Source of the DNA: Lolliginicoccus lacisalsi
Lineage (GTDB): Bacteria; Actinomycetota; Actinomycetes; Mycobacteriales; Mycobacteriaceae
Assembly (NCBI RefSeq): GCF_014841105.1
Contig: NZ_JACYWE010000009.1
Span: forward strand, 95,422 to 159,421
DNA: 64,000 nt
Reading direction: 5' to 3'
Below the pieces are notes generated by a model. The model worked only from the letters and a program-made list of their open reading frames with translations. It was not told the DNA's origin and did not search any database. Of the stretch, positions 8,673 to 19,384 are shown in pieces; positions within the stretch are counted from its first letter, which is position 1, and each line of letters begins with the position of its first letter. The translations under genes were made by a program, and so were the position numbers.

Positions 8673-9404
8673 GTGGCAGACATGAGGACGCCCGAGCCGG
8701 GATCCCGGCACCCCATGCGTCGCCGGGGCGAGACCTACGCGGAATACGCCAAGCGGATCCCGCGGCCGATCAAGTCCGAGGACTACGTCCGCGAGATCGA
8801 CGAGCTCGCCGCCGAGCCGCCCATCACCACTGATCGCATCTGGACGATCCCCAACGCGCTCAGCATGCTGCGGCTCGCGGGAGTGCCGGTCTTCCTCGTG
8901 CTCCTGCTGGTCTATCAGCTCGACGGGTGGGCGCTGTGGGTGCTGGTATTCAGCGGCATCAGCGACTGGCTCGATGGCAAGCTCGCCCGGTTGCTCAACC
9001 AGACATCGAAGCTCGGCGCGATCCTGGATCCGCTCGCCGACCGGCTCTACATGTTCGTCATCCCCATCGCGTTCGCGTGGCGCGAGCTCATCCCGTGGTG
9101 GGTGGTCGCGCTGCTCGTTGGGCGCGACGTCATCCTCGCGGCGATGGTGCCTTTCGTGCGGGGCCGGGGCGTGGACTCGCTGCCGGTGACCTATTTGGGC
9201 AAGGCGGCGACCTTCGCCCTCATGTATGCGTTCCCGGTTATTCTTGCAGCGCAGGTGGCCAGCACCTTCGCCTCGATCATGGAGCCCATCGGCCATGCCA
9301 TGCTGATCTGGGGCCTTTTCCTGTACCTCTGGACGATGGTGCTGTACGTGGTGCAGGTGCGCTTGCTGGTCCGCGAGTACCCGCGCCTGCGCGAAGAGCA
9401 CTAG
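8673..9404 (+). CDS. pgsA2: CDP-alcohol phosphatidyltransferase (PgsA2-like)
   Basis: An integral membrane enzyme of phospholipid synthesis. The catalytic motif of the family, D-x2-D-G-x2-A-R-x8-G-x3-D-x3-D, is complete across SDWLDGKLARLLNQ and GAILDPLADR. Several hydrophobic helices follow. The protein is nearest in context to M. tuberculosis PgsA2 (Rv1822), but whether it makes phosphatidylglycerophosphate or cardiolipin cannot be read from sequence. Start: GTG at 8673 (243 residues) is used; ATG at 8682 is an alternative that overlaps the stop of a 33-codon upstream frame. DUF881 follows 9 bases downstream. Confidence 0.9.
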   Translation: MADMRTPEPGSRHPMRRRGETYAEYAKRIPRPIKSEDYVREIDELAAEPPITTDRIWTIPNALSMLRLAGVPVFLVLLLVYQLDGWALWVLVFSGISDWLDGKLARLLNQTSKLGAILDPLADRLYMFVIPIAFAWRELIPWWVVALLVGRDVILAAMVPFVRGRGVDSLPVTYLGKAATFALMYAFPVILAAQVASTFASIMEPIGHAMLIWGLFLYLWTMVLYVVQVRLLVREYPRLREEH

Positions 9405-9413
9405 CGACCGACG

Positions 9414-10268
9414 ATGCCCCACCCCGCCCCCCGCTCGCCGCAGCCGTCGCTGCTGCGTGCTCTGCTCACCAGCCATCTCGACCCTGGCTACGCGGCGGCG
9501 CGCGCCCGGGCCCAGCGCTCCGGCGGAAGGCTCCGGCATCCCCTCGCGGACGTGGCGTGGCTGGTGGTCGGCGCCTTCCTCATCGGCATCGCCCTGGGCG
9601 GGGCCCGGGGCTGGGCCGAGCAGCGTGCTCCCGATACGGAGCTGCTGCTCGCGACCTTGCGCGCCGAGGCCCGGCAGGCAAGCGCTCGCGTCGATGCGCT
9701 TGCCATCGAGCGCGACCAGCTCGCCGCGGAGATCGGCGATTCCCGGTCGCGCCTCGCCGAGCTCGGGGGACCGGCAGGCCGCGCGGTCGATGAGCTTGCT
9801 CTCATCGAGCATGCGGTGTCCGCGACGCCGGTGGAGGGGGCGGGCATCGAGGTCGATCTCGCCGAGCCCGCTGAGGCGAATGCCATCACCGGCACGGGCC
9901 GCGTTGGCGCGACCCGGAACACCTTGCTCGACCGGGACCTGCAGATCGTGGTGAACGCGCTGTGGGCCGCGGGGGCCGAGGCCATCGCGGTCGATGGCGT
10001 GCGCATCGGCGCGCACACCGCGATTCGCCAGGCTGGTCGTGCCATCCTGGTGGACAATCACGTCATCAGCGAGCCCTACGTCATCTCCGCGATCGGGGAG
10101 CCACGGCGCTTGCAGTCATCGTTCATCGCGAGCGGCGCCTACGTGCGCATGTCGGGGCTCGGCCAGCTCTACGGGATCGGTTTCGCCGTCCGCGACGCCG
10201 AGCACCTCGAGCTGCCGGGCGCGTCGGTCCGCGAGATGCGGCTCGCGGAGCAGAAGGAGGCACCGTGA
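9414..10268 (+). CDS. DUF881 membrane-anchored protein (first copy)
   Basis: A 284-residue DUF881 protein: a basic N-terminus, one membrane helix near residues 45-65 (ADVAWLVVGAFLIGIALGG), a coiled coil (EARQASARVDALAIERDQ), then the conserved extracellular DUF881 domain (VVNALWAAGAEAIAVDGVRI, YVISAIGEP). It corresponds to Rv1823. The biochemical role of DUF881 is unknown. It overlaps the next start (GTGA), so it belongs to a coupled DUF881-sbp-DUF881 operon. Confidence 0.9.
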   Translation: MPHPAPRSPQPSLLRALLTSHLDPGYAAARARAQRSGGRLRHPLADVAWLVVGAFLIGIALGGARGWAEQRAPDTELLLATLRAEARQASARVDALAIERDQLAAEIGDSRSRLAELGGPAGRAVDELALIEHAVSATPVEGAGIEVDLAEPAEANAITGTGRVGATRNTLLDRDLQIVVNALWAAGAEAIAVDGVRIGAHTAIRQAGRAILVDNHVISEPYVISAIGEPRRLQSSFIASGAYVRMSGLGQLYGIGFAVRDAEHLELPGASVREMRLAEQKEAP

Positions 10269-10597
10269 TCGGTGTTATCGCCCTCATCGCGGGAGTGGTG
10301 CTCGGGGTGTACCTGAGCCCCGATGTGCCCGCCGGAATCCAGCCGTACCTCCCGATCGCCGTCGTCGCCGCGCTCGATGCGCTCTTCGGTGGCCTGCGAG
10401 CGTATTTCGATGGTCTTTTCGATTCCAAGGTCTTTGTGGTCTCGTTCTTGTTCAACGTGACGGTTGCCGCCTTGCTGGTGTATCTCGGGGATCTGCTCGG
10501 GGTGGGGGCGCAATTGTCCACGGCCGTGCTCGTGGTGCTGGGCATTCGCATCTTCGGCAATGCGGCCTCGATCCGTCGCGGGGTGTTCGGTGCCTGA
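10265..10597 (+). CDS. sbp: Small basic protein Sbp (DUF1290)
   Basis: A 110-residue membrane protein with three or four hydrophobic segments ([63 protein letters not shown]). The [20 protein letters not shown] stretch is typical of the Sbp/DUF1290 family, which lies between DUF881 genes in many Gram-positives (Rv1824 here). The start is GTG overlapping the previous stop. It also overlaps the start of the second DUF881 gene. Function unknown, presumably envelope-related. Confidence 0.9.
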   Translation: MIGVIALIAGVVLGVYLSPDVPAGIQPYLPIAVVAALDALFGGLRAYFDGLFDSKVFVVSFLFNVTVAALLVYLGDLLGVGAQLSTAVLVVLGIRIFGNAASIRRGVFGA

Positions 10598-11318
10598 CCG
10601 CGCGGCCCGCAAGCGCACGCGCGGGCGGAAAGCCGTCTTCTCTGTTCTTGCCGTGGTGTTCTGCGTCATCGTGGGTGTCGCGATCACTGCGCAGGTGCGC
10701 ACCGTGGGCAGCGACGATGTGCTCGACGGCATGCGCCAGCAGGATCTCCTGGAGCTGCTCGACCAGCTCAACGCGATCGAGGCGGAGAACCGGGCAGAGA
10801 TCGAGGCGCTCGAGGACACCCTGGCGGGGATCATCGCGTCGGGCAGCGATGGCGAGGCCGCGCTCGAGCAGGCTCTGGCGCGGCGCGATGCGCTGGCCGT
10901 CCAGTCGGGGATCGTCGCTGCCAGCGGGCCCGGCGTGGTGCTGATCATCCGGGACCCGAACAACGCGGTGGGCGCGGAGGTCCTGCTCGACCAGATACAG
11001 GAGCTGCGCGCGGCGGGCGCCGAGGCCATCCAGGTGACGGACAGCGAGGGAGCGGGCGTGCGGGTGGGCACTAGCACCTGGTTCACCGGCCCGGGCGGGC
11101 GGGTCGTGGCGGAGGGTGTCGAGCTCGCGGCTCCCTACGTGGTCACGGCGATTGGTGACCCTGATACGCTCGCAGCCGCTCTCGACATTCCCGGGGGGGC
11201 GCTCGACACAGTGGCGCGCAATGGCGGTAGGTTGACCATCGAGAAGCGCGACGAGGTCGTGGTGGACATCGTGCGGGAGCTGCCCGGCCCGATCTATGCT
11301 CGGCCGGGGGGACCCTGA
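10590..11318 (+). CDS. DUF881 membrane-anchored protein (second copy)
   Basis: A 242-residue paralogue of the gene at 9414 and counterpart of Rv1825. An Arg-rich start is followed by a membrane helix (VFSVLAVVFCVIVGVAI), a Glu-rich coiled coil (LLDQLNAIEAENRAEIEALE) and a DUF881 domain (GPGVVLIIRDPNNAVGAEVL, APYVVTAIGDP). GTG at 10590 overlaps the sbp stop by eight bases and skips a long out-of-family extension. It ends about 100 bases before gcvH. Confidence 0.9.
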   Translation: MPDRAARKRTRGRKAVFSVLAVVFCVIVGVAITAQVRTVGSDDVLDGMRQQDLLELLDQLNAIEAENRAEIEALEDTLAGIIASGSDGEAALEQALARRDALAVQSGIVAASGPGVVLIIRDPNNAVGAEVLLDQIQELRAAGAEAIQVTDSEGAGVRVGTSTWFTGPGGRVVAEGVELAAPYVVTAIGDPDTLAAALDIPGGALDTVARNGGRLTIEKRDEVVVDIVRELPGPIYARPGGP

Positions 11319-11415
11319 CCGATCGGTTCCGGCGACGGCGCCGCGGTCACCCTGGTACGTCGCGGCGGATGCGCGGCGGAAGCACGCAGACAGTGTGGAT
11401 GGAAGGAAGACGCAA

Positions 11416-11823
11416 GTGACCGAGGCCAGCCTCCCCGAGGACCTGCGGTATACCCGCGAGCACGAGTGGGTCCTCAAGTCCGGGGACTCGACGGTCCGTA
11501 TCGGCATCACGGACTATGCCCAGCGCCAGCTCAACGATGTGGTGTTCGTGCAGCTCCCTGACGTCGGCAAGAAGGTGACCGCGGGGGAGCCGTTCGGCGA
11601 GGTCGAGTCGACGAAGAGCGTCTCCGACATCTTCGCGCCGGTCAACGGCACCATCTCCGCGTTGAACGAGGCGCTCAGCGACTCCCCGGAACTGGTGAAT
11701 ACCGACCCCTACTCAGGGGGCTGGCTCGTCGAGATCGCCGTGGCCGATGCGGGCTCCCTCGACGAGGCGCTCGGCGGGATGCTGGGCGCGGCCGAGTATC
11801 GCGAGATCATCGGTGATGAGTGA
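11416..11823 (+). CDS. gcvH: Glycine cleavage system H protein
   Basis: The lipoyl-carrier protein that shuttles the aminomethyl group between the P, T and L proteins of glycine cleavage. It has 135 residues with typical elements: YTREHEWV at the start, DYAQRQLNDVVFVQLPDVG, and the lipoylation site ESTKSVSD with Lys at about residue 67. The GTG start follows GGAAGGAAGACGCAA. Its partner gcvP lies 3.2 kb downstream with regulatory genes between, the same split as in M. tuberculosis (Rv1826/Rv1832). No gcvT is in the window. Confidence 0.96.
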   Translation: MTEASLPEDLRYTREHEWVLKSGDSTVRIGITDYAQRQLNDVVFVQLPDVGKKVTAGEPFGEVESTKSVSDIFAPVNGTISALNEALSDSPELVNTDPYSGGWLVEIAVADAGSLDEALGGMLGAAEYREIIGDE

Positions 11824-12072
11824 GATCCCCAAGTACTGTTCGGATTAAGTTTCGCTGAGGATCCCGGAAAACTCACGCAAGCGCTCCGCATGGCCGCGCC
11901 AACAAGGTACGGTCGAACCTAGCGTCGGCGTGGCTCGCGACACCACGGGCTGGACCGACGGTCGGGGTTTGCGCAGCGGGACAGCGGGACGCGGCCGTGG
12001 GTTCGTCAACGATCCCCGGCCTGCGCGACACTCGGTCGTGGTGCCACAAGGCAAGTAGAAAGAGGAGATACG
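11824..12072. other. Intergenic gap before garA
   Basis: About 250 bases without a supported gene. The end carries the ribosome-binding site AAAGAGGAGATACG directly before the garA GTG. No terminator or clear promoter hexamers could be assigned. Confidence 0.6.
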
Positions 12073-12555
12073 GTGAGCGACAACCAGAACAATCCGGCCT
12101 TCGAGGGAGCGTCGGCGGAGACCACATCGGTGTTCCGCGCGGATTTTCTGCGCGAGCTCGATGCTGCCGGCCACGCTCCTGAGCCGCAGGTTTCCGGCAT
12201 CGAGAGCCTACCGGCCGGATCGGCGCTGCTGGTGGTCAAGCGCGGACCCAACGCGGGCTCGCGCTTCCTCCTTGACGAGGCGACGACCTCCGCGGGCAGG
12301 CATCCGGACAGCGACATCTTCCTCGACGATGTCACCGTGAGCCGCAGGCACGCGGAGTTCCGCCGCGAGAATGGCGCCTTCCAGGTCGTCGACGTGGGCA
12401 GTCTCAATGGCACCTATGTCAATCGCGAGCCTGTTGACTCCGCCGTCCTGGCCAACGGGGATGAGGTCCAGATCGGGAAGTTCCGGCGGGTGTTCCTTTC
12501 CGGCCCGAAGCCCGCGGGATCGGAGGAGCCCGCCCCAGGAGCAGGCAGCCAGTGA
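12073..12555 (+). CDS. garA: FHA-domain metabolic regulator GarA
   Basis: A cytoplasmic phospho-switch. In mycobacteria and corynebacteria (OdhI) the unphosphorylated protein binds 2-oxoglutarate dehydrogenase and glutamate enzymes, and PknB/PknG phosphorylation of two adjacent threonines closes it. Here the threonines are in AETTSVFRADFLREL, residues 17 and 18. The FHA domain follows from about residue 50, with TTSAGRHPDSDIF (phosphate-binding Arg/Ser), VTVSRRHAEFR and LNGTYVNREP. It has 160 residues and a GTG start with a strong GAGGAG. The stop overlaps the MerR gene start. Same place as Rv1827. Confidence 0.96.
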   Translation: MSDNQNNPAFEGASAETTSVFRADFLRELDAAGHAPEPQVSGIESLPAGSALLVVKRGPNAGSRFLLDEATTSAGRHPDSDIFLDDVTVSRRHAEFRRENGAFQVVDVGSLNGTYVNREPVDSAVLANGDEVQIGKFRRVFLSGPKPAGSEEPAPGAGSQ

Positions 12556-13271
12556 CCGCAGCCGGGAATCCCCACCAGAGCGCGGGGCTATCGATCGGGG
12601 CGGTGCTGGATCAGCTTCGCCCCGATTTTCCTGATGTGACGATCTCCAAGATCCGCTTCCTGGAGTCCGAGGGCTTGATCAGCCCGCAGCGCACGCCGTC
12701 GGGCTACCGGCGATTCGGCGCGGCGGACTGCGACAGGCTCCGCTTCATCCTCACCGCGCAGCGTGATCACTACCTGCCGCTCAAGGTGATCCGCGAGCAG
12801 CTCGATGCCATTGATCGGGGATCCACCCCGGAGGGGCCCGTGGTCCGGTTGCCCCGCACCTTCGCGTCCAGCGATGGCCAGGGCCTCGACGTCGGCGAGT
12901 CCTCGTCGCGATTGAGCCGCACGGAGCTGCTGCGGCGCACCGGGGCGGACGAGGCTTTCCTCGATGCGATCATCTCGGTCGGGTACGTCAAGGCCGGGAC
13001 TGCCGGCTACTTCGACGCTGATGCGATCACCCTGGTGCGGACCGCGAGATCGATGTCGGAGTTCGGTATCGACGCTAGGCACCTGCGCTCCTTCCGGATG
13101 GCTGCCGAGCGCCAGGCGGATCTCTTGGCGCAGATCGCGAGCCCGGTGGCCCTGGGCCGCGAGGAGGGCGCCCGCGACCGCGCCGAGGAGATGATCCGGG
13201 AGCTTGGTTCGTTGCTCGTCACCGCGCATGCCGCGCTGCTGAAGTCCGCTGCGCGGGACGCGCTGCACTAG
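12552..13271 (+). CDS. ftsR: MerR-family regulator, FtsR/Rv1828-like
   Basis: A 239-residue DNA-binding regulator. The N-terminal winged helix is MerR-type (DVTISKIRFLESEGLISPQR, SGYRRFGAADCDRLRFI). A longer C-terminal domain of the Rv1828 kind follows (SRLSRTELLRRTGADEAFL, YFDADAITLVRTARSM) in place of a metal-binding loop. In Corynebacterium the orthologue FtsR activates ftsZ; that role is inferred from family and position. GTG overlaps the garA stop (GTGA), so the two are coupled. Confidence 0.88.
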   Translation: MTAAGNPHQSAGLSIGAVLDQLRPDFPDVTISKIRFLESEGLISPQRTPSGYRRFGAADCDRLRFILTAQRDHYLPLKVIREQLDAIDRGSTPEGPVVRLPRTFASSDGQGLDVGESSSRLSRTELLRRTGADEAFLDAIISVGYVKAGTAGYFDADAITLVRTARSMSEFGIDARHLRSFRMAAERQADLLAQIASPVALGREEGARDRAEEMIRELGSLLVTAHAALLKSAARDALH

Positions 13272-13405
13272 CTGGGCCGGGGGAGAGGTTCCGCGCGAGC
13301 ACGGGCCCGGGAGGATCGCCCGTACGGCCATCGTGTCCGCGTTCCCATAGACTTGGTGGTAGCGCTCCGGTCCAGAGCCACACGTGCACAGGAGAGGCGG
13401 TTGAC

Positions 13406-13879
13406 ATGGGTGAGGTTCGCGTTATCGGTATTCGCGTCGAGCAACCACAGAACCAGCCGGTGATGCTGCTTCGCGAGGTCGATGGCGATCGCTACCTGCC
13501 CATCTGGATCGGGCAGGCCGAGGCGACATCGATCGCGCTGGAGCAGCAGGGCGTGGTTCCGGCGCGGCCACTGACCCATGACCTGTTCCGCGATGTGCTT
13601 GTGGCACTGGGGCATTCCCTCAAGGAAGTGCGGATCGTGGATCTGCAGGAGGGCACCTTCTACGCCGAGATGCATTTCGACAAGGACGTGACCGTCTCCG
13701 CGCGGCCGTCCGATGCCGTAGCGATCGCGCTGCGCGTTGATGTGCCGATCTATGCCGAAGAGGCCGTGCTCGAGGAAGCGGGCCTGGTCATTCCGGATGA
13801 GAAGGAGGACGAGGTCGAGAAGTTCAAGGAGTTCCTGGACTCGGTCTCGCCGGATGACTTCAAGTCCCCGGATAGCTAA
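13406..13879 (+). CDS. Bifunctional nuclease (BFN/DUF151) domain protein
   Basis: A 157-residue cytoplasmic protein of the DUF151 family, counterpart of Rv1829. Typical segments are VIGIRVEQPQNQPVMLLREV, RYLPIWIGQAEATSIALEQQ and FDKDVTVSARPSDAVAIALR, followed by an acidic tail (DEKEDEVEKFKEFLD). Plant BFN proteins show DNase/RNase activity, but the bacterial role is unproven. ATG follows AGGAGAGGCGGTTGAC. It lies between two MerR regulators as in M. tuberculosis. Confidence 0.9.
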   Translation: MGEVRVIGIRVEQPQNQPVMLLREVDGDRYLPIWIGQAEATSIALEQQGVVPARPLTHDLFRDVLVALGHSLKEVRIVDLQEGTFYAEMHFDKDVTVSARPSDAVAIALRVDVPIYAEEAVLEEAGLVIPDEKEDEVEKFKEFLDSVSPDDFKSPDS

Positions 13880-13907
13880 TTGCGTCTCGGAATGGCAACG
13901 TAAAAAT

Positions 13908-13924
13908 CTCAACCCGTGGTTGAG
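13908..13924. promoter_or_regulatory. Perfect 7-bp inverted repeat, candidate MerR operator
   Basis: CTCAACC-CGT-GGTTGAG is a perfect palindrome with a 3-base spacer. It lies in a strikingly AT-rich stretch (about 13880-14000) of an otherwise very GC-rich region, upstream of the second MerR gene and just downstream of the BFN gene. Binding by one of the flanking MerR proteins is an inference. No confident -10/-35 pair was assigned. Confidence 0.5.
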
Positions 13925-14145
13925 GGTTTACTATTCTGATTCTTTCTTACATTTGTGTGATTTTAATCATGCTGGTAATCGAAAAGTTGTAATCTAAAGG
14001 CGGCGAGGCGCAAGGACGCGCAGCGCTTCAGGGCGGTAGTGTGCTTCTCGACCACCCTGAGGGGACCACCTCGGTCCCACCACATCCGTGTCGCCACGGG
14101 ATGCCCAGCATCCGGCGTGACGGATCCGGCGAGAGGGAGATATCC

Positions 14146-14760
14146 GTGGCCGAAGACCTGAAGGGACAACGGAGCGCGCACGCGACACCTCGATCCATTC
14201 CTGCTGAGCCTGTCGTCCAGCCGGGATTGTTTCCCGATGACTCGGTTCCCGATGAGCTTGTCGGCTACCGCGTGCCCACTGCCTGCCAGATCGCCGGTAT
14301 CACTTACCGGCAGCTCGACTACTGGGCCCGCACCGGCCTCGTGCAGCCCTCGATCCGCGGCGCCGCGGGCTCGGGCAGCCAGCGGCTCTACTCCTTCAAG
14401 GACATGCTTGTCCTCAAGATCGTCAAGCGACTCCTGGATACCGGAATCTCGCTGCACAACATCCGCATTGCCGTTGAGCATCTGCGCCAGCGTGGCGTGG
14501 CGGACCTAGCGAACGTGACCCTCTTCTCCGATGGCACCACCGTCTACGAGTGCGCGTCCCCCGAGGAGGTCGTGGACCTGCTCCAGGGCGGCCAGGGCGT
14601 GTTCGGCATTGCTGTCGGCGGCGCCATGCGCGAGCTGACCGGCAAGATCGCCGAGTTTCCCGGCGAGCACGCGGACGTCGTCGAGACCGGCGAGAAGGTC
14701 GTCCCGTTCGAGGACGAGCTCGCGTCCCGCCGTCGCAACCGGGCTCGCAAGATCGGCTAG
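14146..14760 (+). CDS. MerR-family regulator, Rv1830-like
   Basis: A 204-residue MerR-type regulator. The winged helix is QIAGITYRQLDYWARTGLVQ and SQRLYSFKDMLVLKIVKRLL, followed by a dimer helix (ISLHNIRIAVEHLRQRGVAD). The C-terminal part (NVTLFSDGTTVYECASPEEV) has no cysteine cluster, so it is not a metal sensor. GTG at 14146 has GAGAGGGAGA five bases upstream; longer in-frame starts lack a binding site. It corresponds to Rv1830. Targets unknown; the palindrome at 13908 is a candidate. Confidence 0.9.
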   Translation: MAEDLKGQRSAHATPRSIPAEPVVQPGLFPDDSVPDELVGYRVPTACQIAGITYRQLDYWARTGLVQPSIRGAAGSGSQRLYSFKDMLVLKIVKRLLDTGISLHNIRIAVEHLRQRGVADLANVTLFSDGTTVYECASPEEVVDLLQGGQGVFGIAVGGAMRELTGKIAEFPGEHADVVETGEKVVPFEDELASRRRNRARKIG

Positions 14761-14820
14761 CTAGCGGCGCCAGTTCGTCCGAACCGGTCGCAGCCAGTAA
14801 GCTGGGTGCGCGTCGATGCC

Positions 14821-15015
14821 GTGCGGGAGAGACCCTGCTGCAGCCCCCGGGCTGCGCGGGGCGCCGAAGGAGCAACACCTCTCCGTCAATCTCTCAGGCA
14901 CCCGGGACCGCACGAGCTGCGACGCCTCTGGAAAGTGGTGGCACCGCCACCCGCCCACGGGGAAAGGCGCGAACGCGCTGAATCTCTCAGGCGCCCGCAC
15001 GGGCAGCGACAGAGG
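14821..15015 (+). ncRNA. Tandem glycine riboswitch (two aptamers)
   Basis: Two glycine aptamers in series. Aptamer 1 is closed by GTGCGG (14821-14826) pairing with CCGCAC (14908-14913) and contains CGCCGAAGGAGCAA and AATCTCTCAGGCACCC. Aptamer 2 is closed by CCTCTG (14925-14930) with CAGAGG (15010-15015) and contains GGGGAAAGGCGC and AATCTCTCAGGCGCCC. A short linker joins them, the cooperative layout known for this class. It ends 50 bases before gcvP, so it most likely activates gcvP when glycine is high. No poly-U terminator lies between, so control may be at translation. Confidence 0.93.
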
Positions 15016-15064
15016 GGGAGGACCACACCAAGGCAATGCCTTGCCCGGCCCCCGAGGAGCACCC

Positions 15065-17914
<2,850 letters not shown>

Positions 17915-17921
17915 GTCGCGC

Positions 17922-18041
17922 CGGGTGGCCCTGGAGCCGCGGGCCGGGAGCGCTCGGGTGGCCCCGGAGCCGCAAACGCGATAGAAGCAGCCAAACGCGA
18001 TAGAAGTCGACCTGGGATCTGCGCGGTTTCTATCGCGTTTG
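17922..18041. repeat. Direct repeat followed by palindromic repeat copy 2
   Basis: A 19-nt direct repeat CGGGTGGCCCYGGAGCCGC lies at 17922-17940 and 17955-17973. The palindromic repeat follows: the left arm CAAACGCGATAGAA is present twice (17973-17986 and 17992-18005) and the right arm once (18028-18041). The centre contains CGACCTGGGATCT, whose reverse complement is the centre of the copy at 55800. It lies between the convergent gcvP and the phosphoesterase. Confidence 0.88.
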
Positions 18042-18133
18042 CGGCGGACGCGGCGGCGGACGCGGCGTAAGCGGCAGAGGCGGCGGGGCCGGGCGGCAGT
18101 CAGAGCCGTGGGCGGCAGGAGGCCCAGCCCGGT

Positions 18134-19294
18134 CTACTCCCGGACGAGCTCGATGATCACGATCTCGGGGGTCGTTCCGATGCGGACCGGTGGCCCCCAG
18201 GCGCCCGCGCCCGAAGTGGTGTAGATCTGCGTGCCGCGCTCAGCACCACGCCCTTGGGCATCACTGGCCAGCATGTCGAGCCCGGTAATGGCTACGTCCT
18301 GGGTGAGCGCGACGAGGTAGCCAAACGGCCAGAGCTGCCCGCCGTGGGTGTGGCCGGAGAACTGGACGTCCACCCCTGCCTCGGCGGCTGCGTTGATGTG
18401 GCGCGGCTGGTGGGCGAGCAGCAGCAGGGTGCGCTCGGTATCGCGGCCGCCGAGAGCCTCGTCGAGATCAGCGGGGCGGGGCGCGGGGGCGTCGTAGTCG
18501 TTGACCCCAGCGAGGTCGATCGTGTCTCCCTCGCGCTGCAGCTCGATGCGCTGGTTGCGCAAGGGATTCATGCCGAGCCCCGCGAAGTAGTCGAGCCAGG
18601 CGTCGGCGTCGTCGGCATAGTATTCGTGGTTTCCGGAGACGACGTGCACACCGAGCGGCGCGCGCAGGGCCGCTAGCGGCATGGTGGCGGGCCCGACCTG
18701 GGCGATGGTTCCGTCGATGAGATCCCCGCCGACCAGGATGAGATCGGGATCCTGCTCGTTGACGAGCTCGGTGGCCTTCCGGGCGAACTCTTCACCGAGG
18801 GCGGGCCCGAGGTGCAGGTCGGCGACGAGCGCGATGCGTGCGCCGTCGAATCCCGGGGGCAGGCCAGGCACGGCGATGCGGGCCTCGCGCACCGTGAGCT
18901 GGTGGGCGTTCCAGGTTCCCCAGCCGCACACGGCGAGCACCGCTACGACCACCAGCGCGGTGGCCGCGCGACGGGCTCCTAGGATGCGGCTGGCGTCCAT
19001 GCGGATGGCCCGGGCCAGGAGTGCGACGACGCTGATCAGGACGAGGGCGGGAACGAGGTAGAACAGGACCGCGAACCAGATGCCACCGAGGTATCCGATC
19101 GGCCGGCCCCAGCTCATCGGTATATGGATGCCGACGGCGAGGCTGGCTATGGCGGCGGCCCACAGGATGGCAAGGGTGATTTGGCCAAGCCGCCGGGCGC
19201 GCGGCCCGAGCCGGGCCGCGGAGACCAGGGCATGGTGCAGCCAGAGGTGGATCGCGCCGATGAACAGCGCGGTGATGGCGAGGAAGAGCAGCAT
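18134..19294 (-). CDS. Membrane-anchored metallophosphoesterase
   Basis: Four or five N-terminal membrane helices precede a calcineurin-like phosphoesterase domain. Metal-binding motifs are in order: ALVADLHLG (D-x-H), LILVGGDLIDG (GD), VVSGNHEYYAD (GNH[E]) and FSGHTHGGQLWPFG (GHTH). The domain probably faces outward or is membrane-proximal; the substrate is unknown. ATG at 19294 is chosen (GGGA upstream). A GTG at 19318 would overlap the hairpin after glcB. It lies downstream of glcB on the same strand. Confidence 0.87.
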   Translation of the reverse strand: MLLFLAITALFIGAIHLWLHHALVSAARLGPRARRLGQITLAILWAAAIASLAVGIHIPMSWGRPIGYLGGIWFAVLFYLVPALVLISVVALLARAIRMDASRILGARRAATALVVVAVLAVCGWGTWNAHQLTVREARIAVPGLPPGFDGARIALVADLHLGPALGEEFARKATELVNEQDPDLILVGGDLIDGTIAQVGPATMPLAALRAPLGVHVVSGNHEYYADDADAWLDYFAGLGMNPLRNQRIELQREGDTIDLAGVNDYDAPAPRPADLDEALGGRDTERTLLLLAHQPRHINAAAEAGVDVQFSGHTHGGQLWPFGYLVALTQDVAITGLDMLASDAQGRGAERGTQIYTTSGAGAWGPPVRIGTTPEIVIIELVRE

Positions 19295-19318
19295 GCTAGT
19301 TCCCGATCCGGATAGCAC

Positions 19319-19356
19319 GAGGGCGGGCGCCCCCTGCGTGGGGAGCTCCCGCCCTC
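19319..19356 (-). terminator. Hairpin after glcB
   Basis: GAGGGCGGG (19319-19327) pairs with CCCGCCCTC (19348-19356), about 30 bases past the malate synthase stop on the minus strand. There is no U-run, which is common for actinobacterial terminators. Confidence 0.6.
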
Positions 19357-19384
19357 GATTCTAGGTGGTGCCCGCTAGCGGCGA

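Noticed and set aside
8584..8685. 33-codon gene before pgsA2
   Set aside because: No ribosome site and no recognisable composition; kept only as a possible coupling leader in the findings.
14816..15064. Upstream extension of gcvP
   Set aside because: This segment forms the glycine riboswitch; the GTG at 15065 has a ribosome site and gives the normal protein length.
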